From the NCBI RefSeq assembly GCF_001695855.1, contig NZ_MBSS01000002.1, positions 1-64,000 on the forward strand: DNA of 64,000 nt, given 5' to 3'. The position numbers and the translations under genes were made by a program. The notes beneath the pieces were generated by a model that worked only from the letters and a program-made list of their open reading frames with translations, had not been told where the DNA came from and made no database searches. This DNA comes from Ensifer sp. LC163. GTDB lineage: Bacteria > Pseudomonadota > Alphaproteobacteria > Rhizobiales > Rhizobiaceae. Each line of letters begins with the position of its first letter. Positions within the stretch are counted from its first letter, which is position 1. Shown here piece by piece: positions 8,968-18,373 of the stretch.

Positions 8968-10323
8968 TCACGCGATCAGGTGTTTGGGCAGGACGATCCT
9001 GGCGGACAATCCACCCCCGATCCTGTTTCGCAATTCCAACGCAGCGCCGGCGTGATCGAGCGCGAGTTCGGCAATGCTGAGGCCGAGGCCGCTGCCGATC
9101 GCGGCCTTGAAGCGACCGCGGAAGAAACGCTCGGTGACGTGGGCCATCTCCTCCGGCGGGATCCCCGGGCCATCGTCATTAATCGCGATTGTCGTGGTGC
9201 CGTCATCGTTTTCGAGCGAGCAGTGGATGGTGCCGCTCGCTGGTGAGTGGTGGAGTGCATTTTCCATCAGATTGCGCGCCGCAAGCCGTAGCAGGTCCGG
9301 ATTGATTTTGACCCGCAATTCGAGGAGGTCGGGATCGACGACAACCATGGCGGCACTGCCGGCATGGCCAAGCAGTTCATTCCTGAGCGAAACCAGCATC
9401 TCGCCCGCGCTGACCTCCACCGCGGCGCACACCGTTTCGGATGCTTCGACCGAGGCGATGTCGAGCAATTGCTTCACGAGCCGTCCGGTACGGTCGACGC
9501 CGGCAACGATCTGGCCAAGGGCCTTTTCCCGGATCTCGGCATCGTTGCTCGCCAGCGCCACCTGGGCCTGGGTTTTCAATCCGGCCAGCGGCGTTCTCAG
9601 TTCATGGGCGGCAAAGGCGATAAAGTTCTGCTCGCGCTGACGCGCGCCGGCGACGCGGCCGAAAAGGCCGTTGAGCGCCCGAAGCACGGGGCTGATCTCG
9701 CTCGGCGTCGCGGTCTCCTCGATCGGGTGCAGGTCCGAGGCGTCGCGCGCGGCGAGATCGCCGGCCAGTTTTCTGAGCGGTGCCAGTCCGCGCCCGACGC
9801 TGAGCCAGATCAGGGTTGCCAGCAGCGGTATGATCAAGAGGGCCGGAAAGAGCAGGCCCTTGACGACGTCGTTGACCAGCCTGTCGCGGATGCGCAGGTT
9901 GTCGCCGACCAGCACGCGCACGCCGAGCTCGGCGTTCTCGACCGCATAGACCCGCCAGGTTTCGCCGTTGATCACCGTTTCGGAAAGGCCGGTCGCATGC
10001 GCCGACAGCATCGTTTCCGGCGCGCTTTCCGACTTGCCGATCAGGGTGCCGTCCAGTGACCAGATCTGGCAGGAAAGCTGCCGGTCGTAGTGGGGGTGGT
10101 CGAGAACCGGGATCTTTGCCTTCGTCTGTGCCGGCCTGTCCGGGTCGATCTCCTGGTTGACCACCAGCGAGCTGACCATCTTCGCCGCCTCCATCAGCCG
10201 GGCGTCGAGCACCTGCTCGACCTCGGCGCGGGTGCTGAAGAAGATCCATAGGGTGGCCGACAGCCACATGAGCCCGGTGGTGACGAGCAGGATGAAGAAG
10301 AGCCGTGCGCGGATCGAGCGCAT
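8968..10323 (-). CDS. Sensor histidine kinase, QseC/PmrB-like
   Basis: A 451-residue membrane kinase: TM1 at residues 8-29, a periplasmic region of about 120 residues containing VLDHPHYDRQLSCQIWSLDG (a QseC-like sensor motif), and TM2 at about 156-175. A HAMP-like linker follows, then the phospho-acceptor His in FAAHELRTPL (H240). The ATP-binding boxes are NLMENALHHSP (N), DDGPGIPPEE (G1) and GSGLGLSI (G2). The start is the ATG that overlaps the response-regulator stop by one nucleotide; upstream in-frame sequence is a shadow of the regulator gene. Together with the regulator it forms a two-component operon preceded by a PmrA-type box. Confidence 0.88.
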   Translation of the reverse strand: MRSIRARLFFILLVTTGLMWLSATLWIFFSTRAEVEQVLDARLMEAAKMVSSLVVNQEIDPDRPAQTKAKIPVLDHPHYDRQLSCQIWSLDGTLIGKSESAPETMLSAHATGLSETVINGETWRVYAVENAELGVRVLVGDNLRIRDRLVNDVVKGLLFPALLIIPLLATLIWLSVGRGLAPLRKLAGDLAARDASDLHPIEETATPSEISPVLRALNGLFGRVAGARQREQNFIAFAAHELRTPLAGLKTQAQVALASNDAEIREKALGQIVAGVDRTGRLVKQLLDIASVEASETVCAAVEVSAGEMLVSLRNELLGHAGSAAMVVVDPDLLELRVKINPDLLRLAARNLMENALHHSPASGTIHCSLENDDGTTTIAINDDGPGIPPEEMAHVTERFFRGRFKAAIGSGLGLSIAELALDHAGAALELRNRIGGGLSARIVLPKHLIA

Positions 10324-10985
10324 CAGATGTCGCTGCCGAGCCGGTAGCCGATGCCCCTGACGGTTTCGATCAGGCCGGCTCCGAGTTTGTTGCGCAGGTG
10401 ATGGATATGCACCTCGACGGCGTTGCTTTCGACCTCTTCCTGCCAGCCGTAAAGCTTGTCCTCCAGCGTTGCCTTCGAAAAGATGGCGCCGGGCTGCGAC
10501 ATGAGCGCATGCAGGATGGAGTATTCCCGGCGCGAGAGCCGGACCGGGATGCCGGCCTTTTCCACCGATTGCCGGGCCGGATCCAGCCGGATCGTCGCCC
10601 ATTCGATGAGGGCGGTCGACCGGCCGGCAGAGCGACGCGCGAGCGCGCGCAGTCGCGCTGCGACCTCATCGAGATCGAAGGGTTTACCGAGGTAATCGTC
10701 AGCGCCCATGTCGAGCCCGCTGACGCGATCGGCCACCGTGTCACGGGCCGTCAGCAGCAGCACCGGCGTATCGTTGCGGGCGTCGCGCAGTTTCTTCAGC
10801 ACGTCCGTGCCGGAGCCGTCCGGAAGCATGAGATCGAGCACGACGGCGTCGAAGCTGCCGGCGGCCAGCGCCGCCTCGGCGCTCTCTCGGGTGGCGACGG
10901 CATCGGTCGTAAAACCGGCGAGCGCCAGCCCGACCTTCAGCCCGTCCCGCAAGATGTCATCGTCTTCGACAATCAGTACCCGCAC
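10323..10985 (-). CDS. OmpR-family response regulator, QseB/PmrA-like
   Basis: A 220-residue regulator with an intact receiver: acidic EDDD at 7-10, phospho-acceptor D51 in VVLDLMLPDGSG, T79 and K101. A C-terminal winged helix contains RLSRREYSILHALM and VEVHIHHLRNKLG, the latter being the recognition helix. The start is GTG at 10985, the only start fitting the conserved first beta strand (MRVLIVEDD). It is co-transcribed with the kinase downstream (one-nucleotide TGATG overlap). An exact CTTAAG-N5-CTTAAG box about 45 nt upstream fits the known binding site of this subfamily and suggests positive autoregulation. Confidence 0.9.
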   Translation of the reverse strand: MRVLIVEDDDILRDGLKVGLALAGFTTDAVATRESAEAALAAGSFDAVVLDLMLPDGSGTDVLKKLRDARNDTPVLLLTARDTVADRVSGLDMGADDYLGKPFDLDEVAARLRALARRSAGRSTALIEWATIRLDPARQSVEKAGIPVRLSRREYSILHALMSQPGAIFSKATLEDKLYGWQEEVESNAVEVHIHHLRNKLGAGLIETVRGIGYRLGSDI

Positions 10986-11029
10986 TTAGATCTCCACGAC
11001 ATAATCGGCGGTCGTTGTTTAGCACCTCC

Positions 11030-11046
11030 CTTAAGGCAGCCTTAAG
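11030..11046. promoter_or_regulatory. PmrA/QseB-type binding box
   Basis: CTTAAG-GCAGC-CTTAAG is a perfect match to the direct-repeat PmrA/BasR box (CTTAAG, 5-nt spacer, CTTAAG); repeat starts are 11 nt apart, one helical turn. Each half is itself palindromic, so the site reads the same on both strands. It lies between the response regulator (start 10985) and the divergent L,D-transpeptidase gene (start 11094), so it could control both. Confidence 0.7.
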
Positions 11047-11093
11047 GTAGCGCATTCCTTTGGGCGTCATCGTAACAAGCCCTGAGTCGATGA

Positions 11094-11855
11094 ATGTCCG
11101 ATAGAGTTGAACCGAACCAGTTGTCATCAGCCAAACCCGATATGTGGTCAGGCGGCGCGCTGACGCGCCGCAGCCTTTTCGTTGGTGCGACTGCCATGCT
11201 GCTTTCAGGCTGTGCAGCAACCGCGCGTCCGACACCGAAACCGGCGGTGGTCGAGATGACGCCGCCGTCCAAGGGCGGCGTTCCGCCGATGTACTACGCG
11301 ATGCCGAACGAGCCGTTTCCCATTCCCGCGGTCGATGTGTCCCAGGTCGATCCGAAATTCTGGCGCCAGGAAGTCGACTATCTCAGTGAGGAGCGTCCGG
11401 GCACGATCATCGTCGATACGCCGGCGAAGTATCTCTATCATGTGCTGCCCGGCCAGCGGGCCATGCGCTATGGTATCGGCGTCGGCCGCGAGGGCTTTGC
11501 CTGGTCCGGGCGGGCGGTCGTGGCCTATAAGCGGAAATGGCCGCGCTGGACGCCGCCTGACGAAATGGTGGCGCGGCAGCCGAAGCTCGAGCCCTTCAGC
11601 ATCAAGAACGGCGGCATGGGGCCGGGCCTGAAGAACCCGCTCGGCGCGCGCGCGCTCTATATCCACAAGGACGGCAAGGACACGCTCTACCGTATCCACG
11701 GCAGTCCCGAGGCACGTTCGATCGGCAAGGCCGTCTCGTCCGGGTGTATCCGCATGCTCCATCAGGACGTGGTCTATCTCCACGATCAGGTCCGTGACGG
11801 CAGCCCGATCGTCGTTATTCCCGACCCGTCGAAGGCGCACCTCGCAACCAGTTGA
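11094..11855 (+). CDS. L,D-transpeptidase (YkuD/ErfK) lipoprotein
   Basis: A 253-residue exported protein. The N-terminus has a twin-arginine-like TRRSLFVG and a lipobox LLSGC, with C40 as the lipidation site. The catalytic YkuD motif is complete: H202 in IHGSPEARSIG and C218 in SSGCIRM. Such enzymes make 3-3 cross-links in peptidoglycan or attach proteins to it, and rhizobial genomes carry many copies. It is divergent from a two-component system, with a PmrA-type box in the shared 108-nt gap, so envelope-stress control is plausible. A hairpin at 11897-11919 may terminate this gene and the convergent DUF808 gene. Confidence 0.88.
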   Translation: MSDRVEPNQLSSAKPDMWSGGALTRRSLFVGATAMLLSGCAATARPTPKPAVVEMTPPSKGGVPPMYYAMPNEPFPIPAVDVSQVDPKFWRQEVDYLSEERPGTIIVDTPAKYLYHVLPGQRAMRYGIGVGREGFAWSGRAVVAYKRKWPRWTPPDEMVARQPKLEPFSIKNGGMGPGLKNPLGARALYIHKDGKDTLYRIHGSPEARSIGKAVSSGCIRMLHQDVVYLHDQVRDGSPIVVIPDPSKAHLATS

Positions 11856-11945
11856 TCGCGGCGGGTCGGCAGGTGTTGCCCAATGAACGTACATATCTCT
11901 GGCCCCGATAGGGCCGGAGCTTGGTGGCGCCGGTACGCGGCGAGG

Positions 11946-12914
11946 TCAGTGGGTTGCGGGTCTCAGCCGTCCCCAGATCGGGGCGACAATGTTGCCCATG
12001 ATTGCGATCGTCGCCGCACCGACGGCGATTGCGAGCAGGGCTTGCTGCGCCGACGTGGCGATCCAGCCGACAAGACCCGGGGCAACAGACAGGGCGTGGA
12101 CCACGGCTTCGGTGATGTCATGGATGATATGTTCAGGTCCGGCATATCCCATCTGCGCGAGGCCATGGACGAGAATGCTGCCCCCGACCCAGAGCATCGC
12201 GGCGGTGCCGATGGCGGCGAGAATTTTCAGAAAGATCGGCATGCCGACGACCAGGCCGCGGCCGATGGCGCGCAGGGCCAATATGGAGGTTCTGGCCAAT
12301 GCGACGCCCGCATCATCGGCCTTGACGATCAGTCCGACGACGCCATAGACGGCGAGCGTGATGGCGATGCCAACCGCGGCAAGCACTGCGGCCTGGGCGT
12401 AGATGCTGGCGTCGGCAACGGTTGAGAGCGTCAGCGCCATGATCTCGGCCGACAGGATGAAGTCGGTGCGCACTGCGCCGGCAACCTTCTCGTTTTCCAG
12501 CGCGACGGGGTCGGTCTTTTGACCGAGCACGGCGTTTTCGTGCTGGTGGGCCGCGTGCGGAAAGAAGACGCCATAGAGCTTCTCGGCACCCTCGTAGCAG
12601 AGGTAGATGCCGCCCAGCATCAGCAGGGGAGTTATCGCCCAGGGGGCGAAATAGCTGAGCAACAATGCGCCTGGCAGCAGGAACAAGAGCTTGTTCTTGA
12701 GCGAGCCGAGCGCAATGCGGCCGATGATCGGTAGCTCGCGTTCCGGTGTCAGCCCGACGACGTAGCGCGGTGTCACGGCTGCGTCGTCGATGACCACGCC
12801 TGCCGCCTTCGTGCCGGCCTTTGCGGTCTGCGCGGCGATGTCGTCAAGCGAAGCGGCTGCCATCTTGGCGATGGCCGCAACGTCGTCGAGCAGGGCGATG
12901 AGACCAGTAGCCAT
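11946..12914 (-). CDS. DUF808 (YedI-like) integral membrane protein
   Basis: The 322-residue protein begins with GLIALLDDVAAIAKMAAASLDDIAAQ, read in two parts, and continues with KAAGVVIDDAAVTPRYV. This opening is diagnostic of the DUF808/YedI family. About seven hydrophobic segments follow. E. coli YedI is an inner-membrane protein of unknown role, so no function can be assigned. It is a single gene, convergent with the L,D-transpeptidase, and shares the 221-nt upstream gap with the divergent TetR regulator. Confidence 0.82.
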   Translation of the reverse strand: MATGLIALLDDVAAIAKMAAASLDDIAAQTAKAGTKAAGVVIDDAAVTPRYVVGLTPERELPIIGRIALGSLKNKLLFLLPGALLLSYFAPWAITPLLMLGGIYLCYEGAEKLYGVFFPHAAHQHENAVLGQKTDPVALENEKVAGAVRTDFILSAEIMALTLSTVADASIYAQAAVLAAVGIAITLAVYGVVGLIVKADDAGVALARTSILALRAIGRGLVVGMPIFLKILAAIGTAAMLWVGGSILVHGLAQMGYAGPEHIIHDITEAVVHALSVAPGLVGWIATSAQQALLAIAVGAATIAIMGNIVAPIWGRLRPATH

Positions 12915-13076
12915 TGAACGCTAACCCTTTGCGCTGAAATTCCGTGGAGCGGTTACTCCAGAGGATTCGGCAGTAACCACCGCAGCGTGTCGAGTCAACG
13001 ACATGCAAAACGGCTGGTGGGCGGACACCATATTGTGAGGCGAAAAACGGCTCGTTTGGATTGACGCAAAGTCACT

Positions 13077-13124
13077 TTCGATTTACGAATGACGAAATAC
13101 GAAAATCGTCAGTCGTAAGTCGAA
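13077..13124. promoter_or_regulatory. Long inverted-repeat operator upstream of the TetR gene
   Basis: Nineteen-bp arms (TTCGATTTACGAATGACGA and TCGTCAGTCGTAAGTCGAA) match as inverted repeats at 17 of 19 positions around a 10-nt centre, and end 11 nt before the TetR ATG. The length suggests binding of two TetR dimers, as seen for QacR-type operators. The site covers the likely promoter and abuts the ribosome site, so it probably represses the TetR-RND operon. Confidence 0.65.
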
Positions 13125-13135
13125 GGCAAGTTTAA

Positions 13136-13744
13136 ATGGACGACAGCATCGAAAGCCAGCTGGACACCACGCGTCAAGAAAACGTCTCGCGGATTCTGGA
13201 TTCGGCCGAGCAGCTCTTCCGGCATTTCGGCTACTCGAAGACCAATGTCGCCGACATCGCTCGCGATCTCGGCATGTCGCCGGCCAACATCTACCGCTTC
13301 TTCGCCTCGAAGGCCGAGATTCACCAGGCGATCTGCGGTCGCATGCTGGCGGCCAGCTACCAGCAGGCCCAGGAGATCTGTCGGTTGCAGCTGAGCGCGA
13401 CCGAGCGCTTGCGGCAATATATCCGCGCACAGCATCAGATGACCGTGGAGGTCATGCTCGACGACCAGAAGGTGCACGAGATGGTCGTCATCGCGATGGA
13501 GCGCGACTGGCATGTGATCGACAAGCATATCGATCGCCTGCACGCCCTTGTCGCCGAGGTGATCCGCGAAGGCATTCTTGCGGGCGAATTCCCCGAACAG
13601 GACGCCGATGCTGCCTCCAGATGCTTTGGGGCTGCAACCGTGATCCTCTGCCACCCGCAGATGGTGGCGCAATGTCTCTCGAAGGAAAACCGGGCGACGC
13701 CCGATGAGCTGATCGAATTTGCGATCAAGGCACTGAAAAACTGA
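13136..13744 (+). CDS. TetR-family regulator of the RND efflux operon
   Basis: A 202-residue protein with an N-terminal TetR helix-turn-helix (FRHFGYSKTNVADIARDLG followed by MSPANIYRFFASK, about residues 30-62) and an all-helical ligand domain with a TetR_C-type end. It is first of three same-strand genes, 60 nt before a membrane-fusion protein and the RND pump. A 48-nt inverted repeat precedes the ATG. By analogy with AcrR it should repress the pump until an inducer binds; the inducer is unknown. Confidence 0.86.
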   Translation: MDDSIESQLDTTRQENVSRILDSAEQLFRHFGYSKTNVADIARDLGMSPANIYRFFASKAEIHQAICGRMLAASYQQAQEICRLQLSATERLRQYIRAQHQMTVEVMLDDQKVHEMVVIAMERDWHVIDKHIDRLHALVAEVIREGILAGEFPEQDADAASRCFGAATVILCHPQMVAQCLSKENRATPDELIEFAIKALKN

Positions 13745-13804
13745 CCTGGCCGCCTGCTGCCCCGATGTGAACCGTTTGGCTGATGCCACCCCAGGAGTGC
13801 GGAA

Positions 13805-14962
13805 ATGCCCTTGCCCGTTCAAACCCGTAGCCGTTTCGCGTTCCGCGGAAGGATGGCTCTTCTTGCTGCGATCTCCGTTGTTCTCGCGGCCTGCTCCGAG
13901 GAGGCCGAGGAGGCCAAGCCGGTCGTGCGGCCGGTCAAGGTGGTTGAAATTGGCGATGCCGGCGAAGCGCGGACGATGAACTATTCCGGTGTCGTGCGCG
14001 CCCGAACGGAGATGAACCTCGGCTTCCGCGTCAATGGCAAGATCACCGAACGTCTGGTGAACGTGGGTGACCGGGTGAAGTCCGGCGACCGGCTCGCCCG
14101 CATCGACGCGACGGACTATGACCTTTCGGTCAAGAGCGCGGCCGCGAACCTTGAGGCCGCGGAGCGTCAGGTCGAAACCACGGCGCTGGTCCGCACGCGG
14201 GCCGAACAGCTCTTCGCCAAGAAGGTCGCCTCCAAGGCGCAACTGGATCAGGCGACACTCAGCCATAACCAGGCCGCGGCAACGCGCGACGCCGCGAGCT
14301 CGGCGCTGTCTCAGGCGAAGAACCAGGTGACCTATACCGAACTGGTTGCCGACCGCAGCGGCATCGTCACCGCGATCGCGGCCGATGTCGGTCAGGTGGT
14401 CGGCTCAGGTACCCCGGTCGCCGCGGTTGCCGTCGACGGCGAGAAGGAAGTGCTCATCGCCGTTCCGGAGGTCGACGTTGCCAATTTCAAGCCTGGCATG
14501 GCGGTCAAGACCGCCTTCTGGTCGGACCAGGGCCTGATGCTCGATGGCAAGGTCCGCGAGGTGGCCGGCAGTGCCGAACAGCCGTCGCGAACCTTTGCTG
14601 TGCGCGTCAGCCTGCCCAACGATCCACGCGTTCTGCTCGGCATGACCGCGACGATCCTGGCGTCGGCAGGTGATGCCGAGCGTCACATGTCCGTGCCCCT
14701 AAGTGCTCTGGCTCAGAAGGACGGTGGGACAACGGTGTGGGTCGTCGACCCTGAAAGCCAAACCGTGAAAAGCCGGTCGATCGCCATTGCCGATTTTACC
14801 GGTGAGGGCGTGCGCGTGATGGACGGGCTGAAGCGCGGCGATCTCGTCGTTGCGGCCGGCACGCAGTTCATGACCGAAGACCTGAAGGTAGCGATATCGG
14901 GCGATGTCGTCCGCCAGTCTGCTGCGGCCGACAAGACCGCTGCCGCCGAAATCGTGCGCTGA
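13805..14962 (+). CDS. RND efflux periplasmic adaptor (HlyD/AcrA-type lipoprotein)
   Basis: A 385-residue adaptor with a lipoprotein signal (VVLAAC, C30), a biotinyl-lipoyl-like half motif (FRVNGKITERLVNVGDRVK), a helical hairpin at about residues 105-165, and the second lipoyl half (SGIVTAIAADVGQVVGSGTP). Beta-barrel and membrane-proximal domains follow. These proteins bridge an inner-membrane RND pump and an outer-membrane TolC channel. The RND gene begins 17 nt after its stop. No outer-membrane factor gene is in the window, so a TolC encoded elsewhere is presumably used. Confidence 0.9.
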   Translation: MPLPVQTRSRFAFRGRMALLAAISVVLAACSEEAEEAKPVVRPVKVVEIGDAGEARTMNYSGVVRARTEMNLGFRVNGKITERLVNVGDRVKSGDRLARIDATDYDLSVKSAAANLEAAERQVETTALVRTRAEQLFAKKVASKAQLDQATLSHNQAAATRDAASSALSQAKNQVTYTELVADRSGIVTAIAADVGQVVGSGTPVAAVAVDGEKEVLIAVPEVDVANFKPGMAVKTAFWSDQGLMLDGKVREVAGSAEQPSRTFAVRVSLPNDPRVLLGMTATILASAGDAERHMSVPLSALAQKDGGTTVWVVDPESQTVKSRSIAIADFTGEGVRVMDGLKRGDLVVAAGTQFMTEDLKVAISGDVVRQSAAADKTAAAEIVR

Positions 14963-14979
14963 AACAACCCAACCGCGGA

Positions 14980-17900
14980 ATGATGCCGATGTCCATGCCC
15001 ACCGAAGAAAAGCGGCCTTTCAATCTTTCGCGCTGGGCGATCGCCCATCCCAGCATCGCGCGTTTCCTGTTCGGCCTGATCATCATCACCGGTGCCCTCG
15101 GTCTGATGCGCATGGGTCAGAAGGAAGATCCCGATTTCACCTTCCGCGTCATGGTCGTGCAGGCTTTCTGGCCGGGCGCCTCGATCCAGGAGATGGAGGA
15201 CCAGGTCGTCAACAAGATCGAGCGCAAGCTGCAGGAGACCCCGCATCTCGATTTCGTGCGCTCCTACACGCGCGCCGGAAGCGCGATCATCACCCTGCAG
15301 GTCGAGGGCGACACCAATGCTGAGCAGGTGGCTGACGCGTTCTACCAAGTCCGCAAGAAGGTCGGCGATATCGCCAATGAGCTGCCTGAAGGGCTGCTCG
15401 GGCCGTATTTCAACGACGAGTTCGGCGACACCTTCATCACCCTGCATTCATTGAGCGGCGACGGATACAGCTATCCCGAGCTGAAGAAGTTTGCGATCGA
15501 GGCGCGTGACATGCTTTTGACGACGCCGGGCGTCGAGAAAGCGGTGATCCTCGGCGACCAGCCCGAGAAGATCTATATCGACGTTTCCTCCAAGGTGTTG
15601 GCTGCGCGCGGTCTGACGCTCAACGATCTTAGAAATACCATCGCCGGACAGAACAATGTCGATCCGGCGGGCTCGGTCGATACCGGTACGCGCTCCGTGC
15701 GCATTTCCGTCGAGGGCGGCCTCGACAAGGTCGAGGATCTGCGCAACCTCAGCCTGCGCGCCGGTGATCAGGTCACCCGCCTTGGCGATATCGCCACCGT
15801 CACGTCTGGTCTTGAGGATCCCTATTCGCGCAAGTTCCGCTTCAACGGCCAGGACAGCGTCCAGATCGGCGTGGTGATGGCCAAGGGTTTCAAGGTCACC
15901 GATGTCGGCACTGCCGTCGAAGAGACCTATCAGCGTTTCGAGGCGGCCTTGCCTTACGGCGTCGTCGTCGACCAGATCTCCAACCAGCCGGAAGTGGTCA
16001 CGGAAGCCGTCGGCGAATTCATGAAGGCGCTCGGCGAAGCGCTGGTGATCGTCCTTGTCGTCTCGTTCCTGTCGATTGGCTGGCGCTCCGGCCTGGTCAT
16101 CGCCATCACCATCCCGCTGGTGCTCGCGGCGACCTTTGCCATCATGTACGAGCTTGGCATCGATCTGCAGCGCATCTCGCTTGGGGCGCTTATCATTGCC
16201 CTCGGGCTTTTGGTCGACGACGCGATGATCGTCGTTGAAATGATGGAGCGCAAGCTGGAGGAGGGGCTAGTCAAGGTCGAGGCCGCCAGTTTCGCCTACT
16301 CCTCGACGGCCTTCCCCATGCTGACCGGCACGCTCATCACCACCGCCGGCTTCATTCCGGTCGGCTTTGCCGCCTCGACGGCGGGCGAATATGTCCGCTC
16401 GCTGTTTTATGTGGTAGGCATCGCCCTGGTGGTCTCCTGGTTCGTTGCCGTCTATTTCACGCCGTGGCTCGGCAATATGATCCTGAAGCAGCGCCACCAT
16501 GCCGGCGGCCACCACGATGTCTTCGACACGCGCTTCTATCGGCGCCTGCGCTCGACGGTGTCCTGGGCGGTTCACCATCGCATCATCGTGCTGTCGATGA
16601 CGCTTGTCGCCTTCGTCGTCAGCCTGTGGGCGTTCCAGTTCATTCCGAAGAACTTCTTCCCGCAATCCTCCCGACCGGAAATCCTCGTCGATCTGTGGCT
16701 GCCGGAAGGCACCAGCATCAAGGAAGTCGAGACCCAGGCCAAGGCGCTCGAAGCGCGGATGATGGACGATGCGGACAAGCGCTTCATTGCGACCTATATC
16801 GGCGAAGGCGCGCCGCGCTTCTTCCTGCCGCTCGACCAGCAACTGCGCAATCCGAACTTCGCCCAGCTCCTCGTCATGGCCAATGACGAGCCGGCGCGCG
16901 AACGGCTGATCGTCAAGCTGCGCAAGATCCTTGCCGAGGATTTCCCGTCGATCCGCTCCAAGGTCGATCGCCTCTTCCTCGGCCCGCCGACCGGCTGGCC
17001 GGTGCAGATGCGCGTGATGGGGCCGGATCGCCAGGAGGTTCGCCGCATCGCCGATCAGGTCAAGGCGAAGTTCGCCGAAAACCCGCAGCTCGGTGCCGTG
17101 CATGACGACTGGCTGGAGCCGGTGACGGCGATGAAGCTGGTGATCGACCAGGATCGCGCCCGTGCCCTCGGCGTCACCTCGCAGCGTGTCCGGCAGATGC
17201 TGCAGGCCACCATGTCCGGCGTGCCGCTCGACAACTTCCGCGATGGCGAGGAGACGGTCTCGATCGTCGCCCGTGAACCGGACGCCACACGCGCGCTGCT
17301 GTCGTCGGTGGAGTCCATCTATATCCCGACCGATTTCGGCAGTTTCGTTCCGCTTTCGCAGGTGGCCAAGGTCGTGCCCGTGCTCGAACAAGGTATCGAA
17401 TGGCGGAGGGATCGGCTGCCGACCATTACCGTTCGCGGCACCTTGCCCGACGGTGTGCAGCCGAACGATGTGGCGTTGAAGATGTATGGCGACATGCAGA
17501 CGCTACGCGATGGTCTTGCTCCCGGATACAGCATCAGCATCCAGGGTGGTGCCGAAGACGCGGCCGAAAGCCAGGGTTCGATCGCCGCCAAGGCGCCGAT
17601 CATGCTGGCCGTCATCGTCGTGCTGCTGATGGTCCAGCTCCAGCATTTCGGCAAGGCGATGCTGGTTCTGGCAACCGGTCCGCTCGGCATTATCGGAGCG
17701 GCGGCAGCACTGCTGATCAGCGGCGCGCCCTTCGGTTTCGTTGCGATCCTCGGGGTTATCGCGCTGCTCGGCATCATCATGCGCAACTCGATCATCCTGG
17801 TGGACCAGATCGATCAGGATATCGCTGCGGGCATGGATCGCTCCGAAGCCATCATCGGCTCGGCGGTGCGCAGGTTCCGTCCGATCATGCTGACGGCACT

Positions 17901-18141
17901 GACAGCGGTTCTGGCGCTGATCCCGATCTCGCGCGGCGTGTTCTGGGGGCCTTTGGCCTATGCGATGATGGGCGGCATCCTTGTCGCCACCGTTCTGACA
18001 ATTCTGGTGCTGCCGGCTGGCTACGCGCTGTTCTTCGGCCGGGAGCCGAAGAAGCAGACGCCTGAGCCGGAAACCGCTCAAAAGGGTGAAGCCGAGCCTG
18101 CCATACCGATGATCTATCCGCCGGCGGTCGCCGCCGAATAG
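14980..18141 (+). CDS. RND multidrug efflux permease (AcrB/HAE family)
   Basis: The 1053-residue length is typical of AcrB-type pumps. Visible features are the first membrane segment after NLSRWAIAHPSIARFL, two large periplasmic loops, and the proton-relay region LGALIIALGLLVDDAMIVVE in TM4 with both Asp residues. A second half repeats the fold and includes GVIALLGIIMRNSIILVDQI. The annotated start has GCGGA before it; an in-frame ATG 12 nt later is also possible. The substrate cannot be read from sequence. The gene is the last of the TetR-adaptor-pump operon and a GAAA-loop hairpin terminator lies at 18258-18304. Confidence 0.92.
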   Translation: MMPMSMPTEEKRPFNLSRWAIAHPSIARFLFGLIIITGALGLMRMGQKEDPDFTFRVMVVQAFWPGASIQEMEDQVVNKIERKLQETPHLDFVRSYTRAGSAIITLQVEGDTNAEQVADAFYQVRKKVGDIANELPEGLLGPYFNDEFGDTFITLHSLSGDGYSYPELKKFAIEARDMLLTTPGVEKAVILGDQPEKIYIDVSSKVLAARGLTLNDLRNTIAGQNNVDPAGSVDTGTRSVRISVEGGLDKVEDLRNLSLRAGDQVTRLGDIATVTSGLEDPYSRKFRFNGQDSVQIGVVMAKGFKVTDVGTAVEETYQRFEAALPYGVVVDQISNQPEVVTEAVGEFMKALGEALVIVLVVSFLSIGWRSGLVIAITIPLVLAATFAIMYELGIDLQRISLGALIIALGLLVDDAMIVVEMMERKLEEGLVKVEAASFAYSSTAFPMLTGTLITTAGFIPVGFAASTAGEYVRSLFYVVGIALVVSWFVAVYFTPWLGNMILKQRHHAGGHHDVFDTRFYRRLRSTVSWAVHHRIIVLSMTLVAFVVSLWAFQFIPKNFFPQSSRPEILVDLWLPEGTSIKEVETQAKALEARMMDDADKRFIATYIGEGAPRFFLPLDQQLRNPNFAQLLVMANDEPARERLIVKLRKILAEDFPSIRSKVDRLFLGPPTGWPVQMRVMGPDRQEVRRIADQVKAKFAENPQLGAVHDDWLEPVTAMKLVIDQDRARALGVTSQRVRQMLQATMSGVPLDNFRDGEETVSIVAREPDATRALLSSVESIYIPTDFGSFVPLSQVAKVVPVLEQGIEWRRDRLPTITVRGTLPDGVQPNDVALKMYGDMQTLRDGLAPGYSISIQGGAEDAAESQGSIAAKAPIMLAVIVVLLMVQLQHFGKAMLVLATGPLGIIGAAAALLISGAPFGFVAILGVIALLGIIMRNSIILVDQIDQDIAAGMDRSEAIIGSAVRRFRPIMLTALTAVLALIPISRGVFWGPLAYAMMGGILVATVLTILVLPAGYALFFGREPKKQTPEPETAQKGEAEPAIPMIYPPAVAAE

Positions 18142-18257
18142 CACTGCCGACGGGGGTGGCATCCAATGCCGTCGGTGGGCGGCGGCCGGTAGGATCAAAT
18201 GACAGCGCAGCCGCCAAAGCTGTTGCAAGCTCGGCGGCGCCGGGAAAGTCGGTTGAA

Positions 18258-18304
18258 TGAAGGCGGGCGCGCGAACGTGAAAACGTGCGGCCGCCTTTCT
18301 GCTT
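18258..18304 (+). terminator. Intrinsic terminator of the RND operon
   Basis: A hairpin with outer arms AAGGCGG / CCGCCTT and an inner ACGT-GAAA-ACGT tetraloop stem is followed by TTTCTGCTT. It lies about 120 nt after the RND stop and before the GTG of the next gene. A weaker hairpin (18147-18175) precedes it. Confidence 0.6.
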
Positions 18305-18373
18305 AAATCGATGCCGATCTCAGGAATTATGCAGTAGTGTCACGCGCGTTCAGGGGCCTTCCAGGGGATTCGG

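Noticed and set aside
9364-10059. Long open frame antisense to the sensor kinase
   Set aside because: No recognisable domain; fully inside a well-supported gene on the other strand.
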